Origin: Perilla frutescens
Lineage: Eukaryota; Streptophyta; Magnoliopsida; Lamiales; Lamiaceae
Reading direction: 5' to 3'
Length of the DNA stretch: 64,000 bases
Assembly: GCA_026008535.1 (NCBI GenBank)
Contig: BRKX01000014.1
Span: 55,477,006 to 55,541,005, forward strand
Under the pieces are notes generated by a model. The model saw nothing but the letters and a program-made list of their open reading frames with translations, was not told the DNA's origin and made no database searches. Of the stretch, positions 49,716 through 63,072 are shown piece by piece (the first letter of the stretch is position 1; each line of letters opens with the position of its first letter). A program made the position numbers and the translations under genes.

Positions 49716-52242
49716 GATTGATTCATAATGGACTCTAGTGTTCAAAAATGCTAGACTCAATGAAAAACCCGACGTTCACCCCGATCCCTACATAAGAGGT
49801 GACGGTTTTGGAAATCAACTTGATAATCACCTAGAGGCCGACTCCAATAGGGTTTCTACCGGTTCGACTTTTGGTAGGGTAGGTATTTGAGTTAGGAATC
49901 CAACGCAACAAGAATCACAGGTAAAGCTTACTTTTGGAGAGAGTTATAGCCGTTTTACTGACGGCTGCCAGAAAACGGGGCCAAATCTGGCCACCGGCCA
50001 AAGGGGTACCCCTTTGGGCGGGCTCAAAAATTTGATTTTTTCAAAAGTGGACGAATTAGGCATATATGATCATATGGATTGATTCATAATGGACTCTAGT
50101 GTTCAAAAATGCTAGACTCAATGAAAAACCCGACGTTCACCCCGATCCCTACATAAGAGGCGACGGTTTTGGAAATCAACTTGATAATCACCTAGAGGCC
50201 GACTCAAATAGGGTTTCTACCGGTTCGACATTTGGTAGGGTAGGTATTTGAGTTAGGAATCCAACGCAACAAGAATCACAGGTAAAGCTTACTTCTGGAG
50301 AGAGTTATAGCCGTTTTACTGACGGCTGCCAGAAAACGGGGCCAAATCTGGCCACCGGCCAAAGGGGTACCCCTTTGGGCGGGCTCAAAAATTTGATTTT
50401 TTCAAAAGTGGACGGATTAGGCATATATGATCATATGGATTGATTCATAATGGACTCTAGTGTTCAAAAATGCTAGACTCAATGAAAAACCCCACGTTCA
50501 CCCCGATCCCTACATAAGAGGCGACGGTTTTGGAAATCAACTTTATAATCACCTAGAGGCCGACTCCAATAGGGTTTCTACCGGTTCGACTTTTGGTAGG
50601 GTAGATATTTGAGTTAGGAATCCAACGCAATAAGAATCACGGGTAAAGCTTACTTCTGTAGAAAGTTATAGCCGTTTTACTAACGGCTGCCAGAAAACGG
50701 GGCCAAATCTGGCCACCGGCCAAAGGGATACCCCTTTGGGCGGGCTCAAAAATTTGATTTTTTCAAAAGTGGACGGATTAGGCATATATGATCATATGGA
50801 TTGATTCATAATGGATTCTAGTGTTCAAAAATGCTAGACTCAATGAAAAACCCCACGTTCACCCCGATCCCTACATAAGAGGCGACGGTTTTGGAAATCA
50901 ACTTGATAATCACCTAGAGGCCGACTCCAATAGGGTTTTTACCGGTTCGACTTTTGGTAGAGTAGATATTTGAGTTAGGAATCCAACGCAACAAGAATCT
51001 CGGGTAAAGCTTACTTTTGGAGAGAGTTATAGCCGTTTTACTGACGGCTGCCAGAAAACGGGGCCAAATCTGGCCACCGGCCAAAGGGGTACCCCTTTGG
51101 GCAGGCTCAAAAATTTGATTTTTTCACAAGTGGACGGATTAGGCATATATGATCATATGGATTGATTCATAATGGACTCTAGTGTTCAAAAATGCTAGAC
51201 TCAATGAAAAACCCGACGTTCACCCCGATCCCTACATAAGAGGTGACGGTTTTGGAAATCAACTTGATAATCACCTAGAGGCCGACTCCAATAGGGTTTC
51301 TACCGGTTCGACTTTTGGTAGGGTAGGTATTTGAGTTAGGAATCCAACGCAACAAGAATCACAGGTAAAGCTTACTTCTGGAGAGAGTTATAGCCGTTTT
51401 ACTGACGGCTGCCAGAAAACGGGGCCAAATCTGGCCACCGGCCAAAGGGGTACCCCTTTGGGCGGGCTCAAAAATTTGATTTTTTCAAAAGTGGACGGAT
51501 TAGGCATATATGATCATATGGATTGATTCATAATGGACTCTAGTGTTCAAAAATGCTAGACTCAATGAAAAACCCCACGTTCACCCCGATCCCTACATAA
51601 GAGGCGACGGTTTTGGAAATCAACTTTATAATCACCTAGAGGCCGACTCCAATAGGGTTTCTACCGGTTCGACTTTTGGTAGGGTAGATATTTGAGTTAG
51701 GAATCCAACGCAATAAGAATCACGGGTAAAGCTTACTTCTGTAGAAAGTTATAGCCGTTTTACTAACGGCTGCCAGAAAACGGGGCCAAATCTGGCCACC
51801 GGCCAAAGGGATACCCCTTTGGGCGGGCTCAAAAATTTGATTTTTTCAAAAGTGGACGGATTAGGCATATATGATCATATGGATTGATTCATAATGGATT
51901 CTAGTGTTCAAAAATGCTAGACTCAATGAAAAACCCCACGTTCACCCCGATCCCTACATAAGAGGCGACGGTTTTGGAAATCAACTTGATAATCACCTAG
52001 AGGCCGACTCCAATAGGGTTTTTACCGGTTCGACTTTTGGTAGAGTAGATATTTGAGTTAGGAATCCAACGCAACAAGAATCTCGGGTAAAGCTTACTTC
52101 TGGAGAGAGTTATAGCCGTTTTACTGACGGCTGCCAGAAAACGGGGCCAAATCTGGCCACCGGCCAAAGGGGTACCCCTTTGGGCAGGCTCAAAAATTTG
52201 ATTTTTTCACAAGTGGACGGATTAGGCATATATGATCATATG
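49716..52242 (+). repeat. Tetramer (1444 bp) followed by a trimer lacking one unit
   Basis: A four-monomer unit at 49716-51159 has the order GTAGGTATT unit, CGACATTTGG unit, CAATAAG unit, and GGATTCTAG/GAATCTCGGG unit ending in CACAAGTGG. It is followed by 51160-52242, which has the same order without the CGACATTTGG unit. CACAAGTGG occurs at 49681, 51125 and 52208, which is 1444 and then 1083 bp apart. One monomer was lost from, or gained by, one copy. Confidence 0.9.
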
Positions 52243-55200
52243 GATTGATTCATAATGGACTCTAGTGTTCAAAAATGCTAGACTCAATGAAAAACCCGAC
52301 GTTCACCCCGATCCCTACATAAGAGGTGACGGTTTTGGAAATCAACTTGATAATCACCTAGAGGCCGACTCCAATAGGGTTTCTACCGGTTCGACTTTTG
52401 GTAGGGTAGGTATTTGAGTTAGGAATCCAACGCAACCAGAATCACAGGTAAAGCTTACTTCTGGAGAGAGTTATAGCCGTTTTACTGACGGCTGCCAGAA
52501 AACGGGGCCAAATCTGGCCACCGGCCAAAGGGATACCCCTTTGGGCGGGCTCAAAAATTTGATTTTTTCAAAAGTGGACGGATTAGGCATATATGATCAT
52601 ATGGATTGATTCATAATGGACTCTAGTGTTCAAAAATGCTAGACTCAATGAAAAACCCGACGTTCACCCCGATCCCTACATAAGAGGCGACGGTTTTGGA
52701 AATCAACTTGATAATCACCTAGAGGCCGACTCAAATAGGGTTTCTACCGGTTCGACTTTTGGTAGGGTAGATATTTGAGTTAGGAATCCAACGCAACAAG
52801 AATCTCGGGTAAAGCTTACTTCTGGAGAGAGTTATAGCTGTTTTACTGACGGCTGCCAGAAAACGGGGCCAAATCTGGCCACCGGCCAAAGGGGTACCCC
52901 TTTGGGCAGGCTCAAAAATTTGATTTTTTCAAAAGTGGACGGATTAGGCATATATGATCATATGGATTGATTCATAATGGATTCTAGTGTTCAAAAATGC
53001 TAGACTCAATGAAAAACCCCACGTTCACCCCGATCCCTACATAAGAGTTGACGGTTTTGGAAATCAACTTGATAATCACCTAGAGGCCGACTCCAATAGG
53101 GTTTCTACCGGTTCGACTTTTGGTAGGGTAGGTATTTGAGTTAGGAATCCAACGCAACAAGAATCACAGGTAAAGCTTACTTCTGGAGAGAGTTATAGCC
53201 GTTTTACTGACGGCTGCCAGAAAACGGGGCCAAATCTGGCCACCGGCCAAAGGGGTACCCCTTTGGGCGGGCTCAAAAATTTGATTTTTTCAAAAGTGGA
53301 CGAATTAGGCATATATGATCATATGGATTGATTCATAATGGACTCTAGTGTTCAAAAATGCTAGACTCAATGAAAAACCCGACGTTCACCCCGATCCCTA
53401 CATAAGAGGCGACGGTTTTGGAAATCAACTTGATAATCACCTAGAGGCCGACTCAAATAGGGTTTCTACCGGTTCGACTTTTGGTAGGGTAGGTATTTGA
53501 GTTAGGAATCCAACGCAACAAGAATCACAGGTAAAGCTTACTTCTGGAGAGAGTTATAGCCGTTTTACTGACGGCTGCCAGAAAACGGGGCCTAATCTGG
53601 CCACCGGCCAAAGGGGTACCCCTTTGGGCGGGCTCAAAAATTTGATTTTTTCAAAAGTGGACGGATTAGGCATATATGATCATATGGATTGATTCATAAT
53701 GGACTCTAGTGTTCAAAAATGCTAGACTCAATGAAAAACCCGACGTTCACCCCGATCCCTACATAAGAGGCGACGGTTTTGGAAATCAACTTTATAATCA
53801 CCTAGGGGCCGACTCCAATAAGGTTTCTACCGGTTCGACTTTTGGTAGGGTAGATATTTGAGTTAGGAATCCAACGCAATAAGAATCACGGGTAAAGCTT
53901 ACTTCTGGAGAAAGTTATAGCCGTTTTACTAACGGCTGCCAGAAAACGGGGCCAAATCTGGCCACAGGCCAAAGGGATACCCCTTTGGGCGGGCTCAAAA
54001 ATTTGATTTTTTCAAAAGTGGACGGATTAGGCATATATGATCATATGGATTGATTCATAATGGATTCTAGTGTTCAAAAATGCTAGACTCAATGAAAAAC
54101 CCCACGTTCACCCCGATCCCTACATAAGAGGCGACGGTTTTGGAAATCAACTTGATAATCACCTAGAGGCCGACTCCAATAGGGTTTTTACCGGTTCGAC
54201 TTTTGGTAGGGTAGATATTTGAGTTAGGAATCCAACGCAACAAGAATCTCGGGTAAAGCTTACTTCTGGAGAGAGTTATAGCCGTTTTACTGACGGCTGC
54301 CAGAAAACGGGGCCAAATCTGGCCACCGGCCAAAGGGGTACCCCTTTGGGCAGGCTCAAAAATTTGATTTTTTCATAAGTGGACGGATTAGGCATATATG
54401 ATCATATGGATTGATTCATAATGGACTCTAGTGTTCAAAAATGCTAGACTCAATGAAAAACCCGACGTTCACCCCGATCCCTACATAAGAGGTGACGGTT
54501 TTGGAAATCAACTTGATAATCACCTAGAGGCCGACTCAAATAGGGTTTCTACCGGTTCGACTTTTGGTAGGGTAGGTATTTGAGTTAGGAATCCAACGCA
54601 ACAAGAATCACAGGTAAAGCTTACTTCTGGAGAGAGTTATAGCCGTTTTACTGACGGCTGCCAGAAAACGGGGCCAAATCTGGCCACCGGCCAAAGGGGT
54701 ACCCCTTTGGGCGGGCTCAAAAATTTGATTTTTTCAAAAGTGGACGAATTAGGCATATATGATCATATGGATTGATTCATAATGGACTCTAGTGTTCAAA
54801 AATGCTAGACTCAATGAAAAACCCGACGTTCACCCCGATCCCTACATAAGAGGTGACGTTTTTGGAAATCAACTTGATAATCACCTAGAGGCCGACTCAA
54901 ATAGGGTTTCTACCGGTTCGACTTTTGGTAGGGTAGGTATTTGAGTTAGGAATCCAACGCAACAAGAATCACAGGTAAAGCTTACTTCTGGAGAGAGTTA
55001 TAGCCGTTTTACTGACGGCTGCCAGAAAACGGGGCCAAATCTGGCCACCGGCCAAAGGGGTACCCCTTTGGGCGGGCTCAAAAATTTGATTTTTTCAAAA
55101 GTGGACGGATTAGGCATATATGATCATATGGATTGATTCATAATGGACTCTAGTGTTCAAAAATGCTAGACTCAATGAAAAACCCGACGTTCACCCCGAT

Positions 55201-56213
55201 CCCTACATAAGAGGCGACGGTTTTGGAAATCAACTTTATAATCACCTAGAGGCCGACTCCAATAATGTTTCTACCGGTTCGACTTTTGGTAGGGTAGATA
55301 TTTGAGTTAGGAATCCAACGCAATAAGAATCACGGGTAAAGCTTACTTCTGGAGAAAGTTATAGCCGTTTTACTAACGGCTGCCAGAAAACGGGGCCAAA
55401 TCTGGCCACCGGCCAAAGGGATACCCCTTTGGGCGGGCTCAAAAATTTGATTTTTTCAAAAGTGGATGGATTAGGCATATATGATCATATGGATTGATTC
55501 ATAATGGATTCTAGTGTTCAAAAATGCTAGACTCAATGAAAAACCCCACGTTCACCCCGATCCCTACATAAGAGGCGACGGTTTTGGAAATCAACTTGAT
55601 AATCACCTAGAGGCCGACTCCAATAGGGTTTTTACCGGTTCGACTTTTGGTAGGGTAGATATTTGAGTTAGGAATCCAACGCAACAAGAATCTCGGGTCA
55701 AGCTTACTTCTAGAGAGAGTTATAGCCGTTTTACTGACGGCTGCCAGAAAACGGGGCCAAATCTGGCCACCGGCCAAAGGGGTACACCTTTGCGCAGGCT
55801 CAAAAATTTGATTTTTTCAAAAGTGGACGGCTTAGGCATATATGATCATATGGATTGATTCATAATGGACTCTAGTGTTCAAAAATGCTAGACTCAATGA
55901 AAAACCCGACGTTCACCCCGATCCCTACATAATTGGTGACGATTTTGGAAATCAACTTGATAATCACCTAGAGGCGGACTGAAATAGGGTTTCTACCGGT
56001 TCGACTTTTGGTAGGGTAGATATTTGAGTTAGGAATCCAACGCAACATGAATCACGAGTAAAGCTTACTTCTGGAGAGAGTTATTGCCGTTTTACTAACG
56101 GCTGCCAGAAAACGAGGCCAAATCTGGCCACCGGCCAAAGGGGTACCCCTTTGGGCGGGCTCAAAAATTTGATTTTTTCAAAAGTGGACGGATTAGGCAT
56201 ATATGATCATATG

Positions 56214-56574
56214 GATTGATTCATAATGGACTCTAGTGTTCAAAAATGCTAGACTCAATGAAAAACCCGACGTTCACCCCGATCCCTACATAAGAGGCGA
56301 TGGTTTTGGAAATCAACTTGATAATCACCTAGAGGCCGACTCCAATAGGGTTTCTACCGGTTCGACTTTTGGTAGGGTAGGTATTTGAGTTAGGAATCCA
56401 ACGCAACAAGAATCACAGGTAAAGCTTACTTCTGGAGAGAGTTATAGCCGTTTTACTGACGGCTGCCAGAAAACGGGGCCAAATCTGGCCACCGGCCAAA
56501 GGGGTACCCCTTTGGGCGGGCTCAAAAATTTGATTTTTTCAAAAGTGGACGAATTAGGCATATATGATCATATG
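56214..56574 (+). repeat. Representative right-domain monomer (361 bp)
   Basis: This unit serves as a reference for the right domain. It has CCCCGATCCC, the single GTAC palindrome, GGGCTCAAAAATTTG, GACGAATT and GGCATATATG. It also carries the linked pair GTAGGTATTTGAG and CACAGGTAAAG, which marks one large subfamily spread from about 43.0 to 62.9 kb. Confidence 0.93.
56496..56515. repeat. Perfect 20-bp palindrome centred on GTAC
   Basis: CCAAAGGGGTACCCCTTTGG equals its own reverse complement and lies at monomer bases 283-302. It is the common form. Symmetry-breaking variants include GGGATACCCC, GGGTTACCCC, GGGGTAACCC, GAGGTACCCC, GTACACC and GTACCTC, each confined to particular monomer types. 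Confidence 0.9.
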
Positions 56575-56935
56575 GATTGATTCATAATGGACTCTAGTGT
56601 TCAAAAATGCTAGACTCAATGAAAAACCCGACGTTCACCCCGATCCCTACATAAGAGGCGACGGTTTTGGAAATCAACTTGATAATCACCTAGAGGCCGA
56701 CTCAAATAGGGTTTCTACCGGTTCGACTTTTGGTAGGGTAGGTATTTGAGTTAGGAATCCAACGCAACAAGAATCACAGGTAAAGCTTACTTCTGGAGAG
56801 AGTTATAGCCGTTTTACTGACGGCTGCCAGAAAACGGGGCCAAATCTGGCCACCGGCCAAAGGGGTACCCCTTTGGGCGGGCTCAAAAATTTGATTTTTT
56901 CAAAAGTGGACGAATTAGGCATATATGATCATATG

Positions 56936-59101
56936 GATTGATTCATAATGGACTCTAGTGTTCAAAAATGCTAGACTCAATGAAAAACCCGACGTTCACC
57001 CCGATCCCTACATAAGAGGCGACGTTTTTGGAAATCAACTTGATAATCACCTAGAGGCCGACTCAAATAGGGTTTCTACCGGTTCGACTTTTGGTAGGGT
57101 AGGTATTTGAGTTAGGAATCCAACGCAACAAGAATCACAGGTAAAGCTTACTTCTGGAGAGAGTTATAGCCGTTTTACTGACGGCTGCCAGAAAACGGGG
57201 CCAAATCTGGCCACCGGCCAAAGGGGTACCCCTTTGGGCGGGCTCAAAAATTTGATTTTTTCAAAAGTGGACGGATTAGGCCTATATGATCATATGGATT
57301 GATTCATAATGGACTCTAGTGTTCAAAAATGCTAGACTCAATGAAAAACCCGACGTTCACCCCGATCCCTACATAAGAGGCGACGGTTTTGGAAATCAAC
57401 TTTATAATCACCTAGAGGCCGACTCCAATAATGTTTCTACTGGTTCGACTTTTGGTAGGGTAGATATTTGAGTTAGGAATCCAACGCAATAAGAATCACG
57501 GGTAAAGCTTACTTCTGGAGAAATTTATAGCCGTTTTACTAACGGCTGCCAGAAAACGGGGCCAAATCTGGCCACCGGCCAAAGGGATACCCCTTTGGGC
57601 GGGCTCAAAAATTTGATTTTTTCAAAAGTGGACGAATTAGGCATATATGATCATATGGATTGATTCATAATGGACTCTAGTGTTCAAAAATGCTAGACTC
57701 AATGAAAAACCCGACGTTCACCCCGATCCCTACATAAGAGGCGACGGTTTTGGAAATCAACTTGATAATCACCTAGAGGCCGACTCAAATAGGGTTTCTA
57801 CCGGTTCGACTTTTGGTAGGGTAGGTATTTGAGTTAGGAATCCAACGCAACAAGAATCACAGGTAAAGCTTACTTTTGGAGAGAGTTATAGCCGTTTTAC
57901 TGACGGCTGCCAGAAAACGGGGCCAAATCTGGCCACCGGCCAAAGGGGTACCCCTTTGGGCGGGCTCAAAAATTTGATTTTTTCAAAAGTGGACGAATTA
58001 GGCATATATGATCATATGGATTGATTCATAATGGACTCTAGTGTTCAAAAATGCTAGACTCAATGAAAAACCCGACGTTCACCCCGATCCCTACATAAGA
58101 GGCGACGTTTTTGGAAATCAACTTGATAATCACCTAGAGGCCGACTCAAATAGGGTTTCTACCGGTTCGACTTTTGGTAGGGTAGGTATTTGAGTTAGGA
58201 ATCCAACGCAACAAGAATCACAGGTAAAGCTTACTTCTGGAGAGAGTTATAGCCGTTTTACTGACGGCTGCCAGAAAACGGGGCCAAATCTGGCCACCGG
58301 CCAAAGGGGTACCCCTTTGGGCGGGCTCAAAAATTTAATTTTTTCAAAAGTGGACGGATTAGGCATATATGATCATATGGATTGATTTATAATGGACTCT
58401 AGTGTTCAAAAATGCTAGACTCAATGAAAAACCCGACGTTCACCCCGATCCCTACATAAGAGGCGACGGTTTTGGAAATCAACTTTATAATCACCTAGAG
58501 GCCGACTCCAAAAATGTTTCTACCGGTTCGACTTTTGGTAGGGTAGATATTTGAGTTAGGAATCCAACGCAATAAGAATCACGGGTAAAGCTTACTTCTG
58601 GAGAAATTTATAGCCGTTATACTAACGGCTGCCAGAAAACGGGGCCAAATCTGGCCACCGGCCAAAGGGATACCCCTTTGGGCGGGCTCAAAAATTTGAT
58701 TTTTTCAAAAGTGGACGAATTAGGCATATATGATCATATGGATTGATTCATAATGGACTCTAGTGTTCAAAAATGCTAGACTCAATGAAAAACCCGACGT
58801 TCACCCCGATCCCTACATAAGAGGCGACGGTTTTGGAAATCAACTTGATAATCACCTAGAGGCCGACTCAAATAGGGTTTCTACCGGTTCGACTTTTGGT
58901 AGGGTAGGTATTTGAGTTAGGAATCCAACGCAACAAGAATCACAGGTAAAGCTTACTTCTGGAGAGAGTTATAGCCGTTTTACTGACGGCTGCCAGAAAA
59001 CGGGGCCAAATCTGGCCACCGGCCAAAGGGGTACCCCTTTGGGCGGGCTCAAAAATTTGATTTTTTCAAAAGTGGACGAATTAGGCATATATGATCATAT
59101 G
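56936..59101 (+). repeat. Trimeric HOR (1083 bp), two copies
   Basis: Copies at 56936-58018 and 58019-59101 have the order GACGTTTTTGG unit, CAATAAG unit with AATGTTTC and GAGAAATTTATAG, and GTAGGTATT unit with GACGAATT. GACGTTTTTGG occurs at 57021, 58104 and 59187, exactly 1083 bp apart, so a third copy starts at 59102 and is cut short at 59463. Small differences include GGCCTATATG in copy 1 and CGTTATACTAACGG in copy 2. Confidence 0.92.
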
Positions 59102-59462
59102 GATTGATTCATAATGGACTCTAGTGTTCAAAAATGCTAGACTCAATGAAAAACCCGACGTTCACCCCGATCCCTACATAAGAGGCGACGTTTTTGGAAA
59201 TCAACTTGATAATCACCTAGAGGCCGACTCAAATAGGGTTTCTACCGGTTCGACTTTTGGTAGGGTAGGTATTTGAGTTAGGAATCCAACGCAACAAGAA
59301 TCACAGGTAAAGCTTACTTCTGGAGAGAGTTATAGCCGTTTTACTGACGGCTGCCAGAAAACGGGGCCAAATCTGGCCACCGGCCAAAGGGGTACCCCTT
59401 TGGGCGGGCTCAAAAATTTGATTTTTTCAAAAGTGGACGGATTAGGCATATATGATCATATG

Positions 59463-62400
59463 GATTGATTCATAATGGACTCTAGTGTTCAAAAATGCTA
59501 GACTCAATGAAAAACCCCACGTTCACCCCGATCCCTACATAAGAGGCGACGGTTTTGGAAATCAACTTTATAATCACCTAGAGGCCGACTCCAATAGGGT
59601 TTTTACCGGTTCGACTTTTGGTAGGGTAGATATTTGAGTTAGGAATCCAACGCAACAAGAATCTCGGGTAAAGCTTACTTCTGGAGAGAGTTATAGCCGT
59701 TTTACTGACGGCTGCCAGAAAACGGGGCCAAATCTGGCCACCGGCCAAAGGGGTACACCTTTGGGCGGGCTCAAAAATTTGATTTTTTCAAAAGTGGACG
59801 GCTTAGGCATATATGATCATATGGATTGATTCATAATGGACTCTAGTGTTCAAAAATGCTAGACTCAATGAAAAACCCGACGTTCACCCCGATCCCTACA
59901 TAATTGGTGACGATTTTGGAAATCAACTTGATAATCACCTAGAGGCGGACTGAAATAGGGTTTCTACCGGTTCGACTTTTGGTAAGGTAGATATTTGAGT
60001 TAGGAATCCAACGCAACATGAATCACGAGTAAAGCTTACTTCTGGAGAGAGTTATTGCCGTTTTACTAACGGCTGCCAGAAAACAAGGCCAAATCTGGCC
60101 ACCGGCCAAAGGGGTACCCCTTTGGGCGGGCTCAAAAATTTGATTTTTTCAAAAGTGGACGGATTAGGCATATATGATCATATGGATTGATTCATAATGG
60201 ACTCTAGTGTTCAAAAATGCTAGACTCAATGAAAAACCCGACGTTCACCCCGATCCCTACATAAGAGGCGATGGTTTTGGAAATCAACTTGATAATCACC
60301 TAGAGGCCGACTCCAATAGGGTTTTTACCGGTTCGACTTTTGGTAGAGTAGATATTTGAGTTAGGAATCCAACGCAACAAGAATCACGGGTAAAGCTTAC
60401 TTCTGGAGAGAGTTATAGCCGTTTTACTGACGGCTGCCAGAAAACGGGGCCAAATCTGGCCACCGGCCAAAAGGGTACCCCTTTGGGCGGGCTCAAAAAT
60501 TTGATTTTTTCAAAAGTGGACGGATTAGGCATATATGATCATATGGATTGATTCATAATGGACTCTAGTGTTCAAAAATGCTAGACTCAATGAAAAACCC
60601 GACGTTCACCCCGATCCCTACATAAGAGACGACGGTTTTGGAAATCAACTTGATAATCACCTAGAGGCCGACTCAAATAGGGTTTCTACCGGTTCTACTT
60701 TTGGTAGGGTAGGTATTTGAGTTAGGAATCCAACGCAACAAGAATCACAGGTAAAGCTTACTTCTGGAGAGAGTTATAGCCGTTTTACTGACGGCTGCCA
60801 GAAAACGGGGCCAAATCTGGCCACCAGCCAAAGGGGTACCCCTTTGGGCGGGCTCAAAAATTTGATTTTTTCAAAAGTGGACGAATTAGGCATATATGAT
60901 CATATGGATTGATTCATAATGGACTCTAGTGTTCAAAAATGCTAGACTCAATGAAAAACCCGACGTTCACCCCGATCCCTACATAAGAGGCGACGTTTTT
61001 GGAAATCAACTTGATAATCACCTAGAGGCCGACTCAAATAGGGTTTCTACCGGTTCGACTTTTGGTAGGGTAGGTATTTGAGTTAGGAATCCAACGCAAC
61101 AAGAATCACAGGTAAAGCTTACTTCTGGAGAGAGTTATAGCCGTTTTACTGACGGCTGCCAGAAAACGGGGCCAAATCTGGCCACCGGCCAAAGGGGTAC
61201 CCCTTTGGGCGGGCTCAAAAATTTGATTTTTTCAAAAGTGGACGGATTAGGCATATATGATCATATGGATTGATTCATAATGGACTCTAGTGTTCAAAAA
61301 TGCTAGACTCAATGAAAAACCCCACGTTCACCCCGATCCCTACATAAGAGGCGACGGTTTTGGAAATCAACTTTATAATCACCTAGAGGCCGACTCCAAT
61401 AGGGTTTTTACCGGTTCGACTTTTGGTAGGGTAGATATTTGAGTTAGGAATCCAACGCAACAAGAATCTCGGGTAAAGCTTACTTCTGGAGAGAGTTATA
61501 GCCGTTTTACTGACGGCTGCCAGAAAACGGGGCCAAATCTGGCCACCGGCCAAAGGGGTACACCTTTGGGCGGGCTCAAAAATTTGATTTTTTCAAAAGT
61601 GGACGGCTTAGGCATATATGATCATATGGATTGATTCATAATGGACTCTAGTGTTCAAAAATGCTAGACTCAATGAAAAACCCGACGTTCACCCCGATCC
61701 CTACATAATTGGTGACGATTTTGGAAATCAACTTGATAATCACCTAGAGGCGGACTGAAATAGGGTTTCTACCGGTTCGACTTTTGGTAAGGTAGATATT
61801 TGAGTTAGGAATCCAACGCAACATGAATCACGAGTAAAGCTTACTTCTGGAGAGAGTTATTGCCGTTTTACTAACGGCTGCCAGAAAACAAGGCCAAATC
61901 TGGCCACCGGCCAAAGGGGTACCCCTTTGGGCGGGCTCAAAAATTTGATTTTTTCAAAAGTGGACGGATTAGGCATATATGATCATATGGATTGATTCAT
62001 AATGGACTCTAGTGTTCAAAAATGCTAGACTCAATGAAAAACCCGACGTTCACCCCGATCCCTACATAAGAGGCGATGGTTTTGGAAATCAACTTGATAA
62101 TCACCTAGAGGCCGACTCCAATAGGGTTTTTACCGGTTCGACTTTTGGTAGAGTAGATATTTGAGTTAGGAATCCAACGCAACAAGAATCACGGGTAAAG
62201 CTTACTTCTGGAGAGAGTTATAGCCGTTTTACTGACGGCTGCCAGAAAACGGGGCCAAATCTGGCCACCGGCCAAAAGGGTACCCCTTTGGGCGGGCTCA
62301 AAAATTTGATTTTTTCAAAAGTGGACGGATTAGGCATATATGATCATATGGATTGATTCATAATGGACTCTAGTGTTCAAAAATGCTAGACTCAATGAAA

Positions 62401-63072
62401 AACCCGACGTTCACCCCGATCCCTACATAAGAGGCGACGGTTTTGGAAATCAACTTGATAATCACCTAGAGGCCGACTCAAATAGGGTTTCTACCGGTTC
62501 TACTTTTGGTAGGGTAGGTATTTGAGTTAGGAATCCAACGCAACAAGAATCACAGGTAAAGCTTACTTCTGGAGAGAGTTATAGCCGTTTTACTGACGGC
62601 TGCCAGAAAACGGGGCCAAATCTGGCCACCAGCCAAAGGGGTACCCCTTTGGGCGGGCTCAAAAATTTGATTTTTTCAAAAGTGGACGAATTAGGCATAT
62701 ATGATCATATGGATTGATTCATAATGGACTCTAGTGTTCAAAAATGCTAGACTCAATGAAAAACCCGACGTTCACCCCGATCCCTACATAAGAGGCGACG
62801 TTTTTGGAAATCAACTTGATAATCACCTAGAGGCCGACTCAAATAGGGTTTCTACCGGTTCGACTTTTGGTAGGGTAGGTATTTGAGTTAGGAATCCAAC
62901 GCAACAAGAATCACAGGTAAAGCTTACTTCTGGAGAGAGTTATAGCCGTTTTACTGACGGCTGCCAGAAAACGGGGCCAAATCTGGCCACCGGCTAAAGG
63001 GGTACCCCTTTGGGCGGGCTCAAAAATTTGATTTTTTCAAAAGTGGACGGATTAGGCATATATGATCATATG
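59463..63072 (+). repeat. Very recent five-monomer HOR (1805 bp), two copies
   Basis: Copies at 59463-61267 and 61268-63072 have the order GTACACCTTT unit, TAATTGGTGACG unit, AAAAGGGTAC unit, GGTTCTACTTTT unit and GACGTTTTTGG unit. Reading both copies against each other I saw only two substitutions in 1805 bp: A at 60629 (AGAGACGACGG against AGAGGCGACGG) and T at 62995 (CGGCTAAAGG against CGGCCAAAGG). This is among the youngest exchanges visible in the window. Confidence 0.93.

Larger units (their letters stand above)
52243..56935 (+). repeat. Mixed satellite monomers, no single clean period assigned
   Basis: Thirteen 361-bp monomers drawn from the same types: GTAGGTATT/CACAGG units, CAATAAG units, GGATTCTAG/GAATCTCGGG units, and one unit with TAATTGGTGACGATT and AGGCGGACTGAAATAGG (55930). 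That last unit recurs 3971 bp later (11 x 361) at 59901. GACGTTTTTGG occurs at 54855 and 57021, six monomers apart. Confidence 0.75.
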
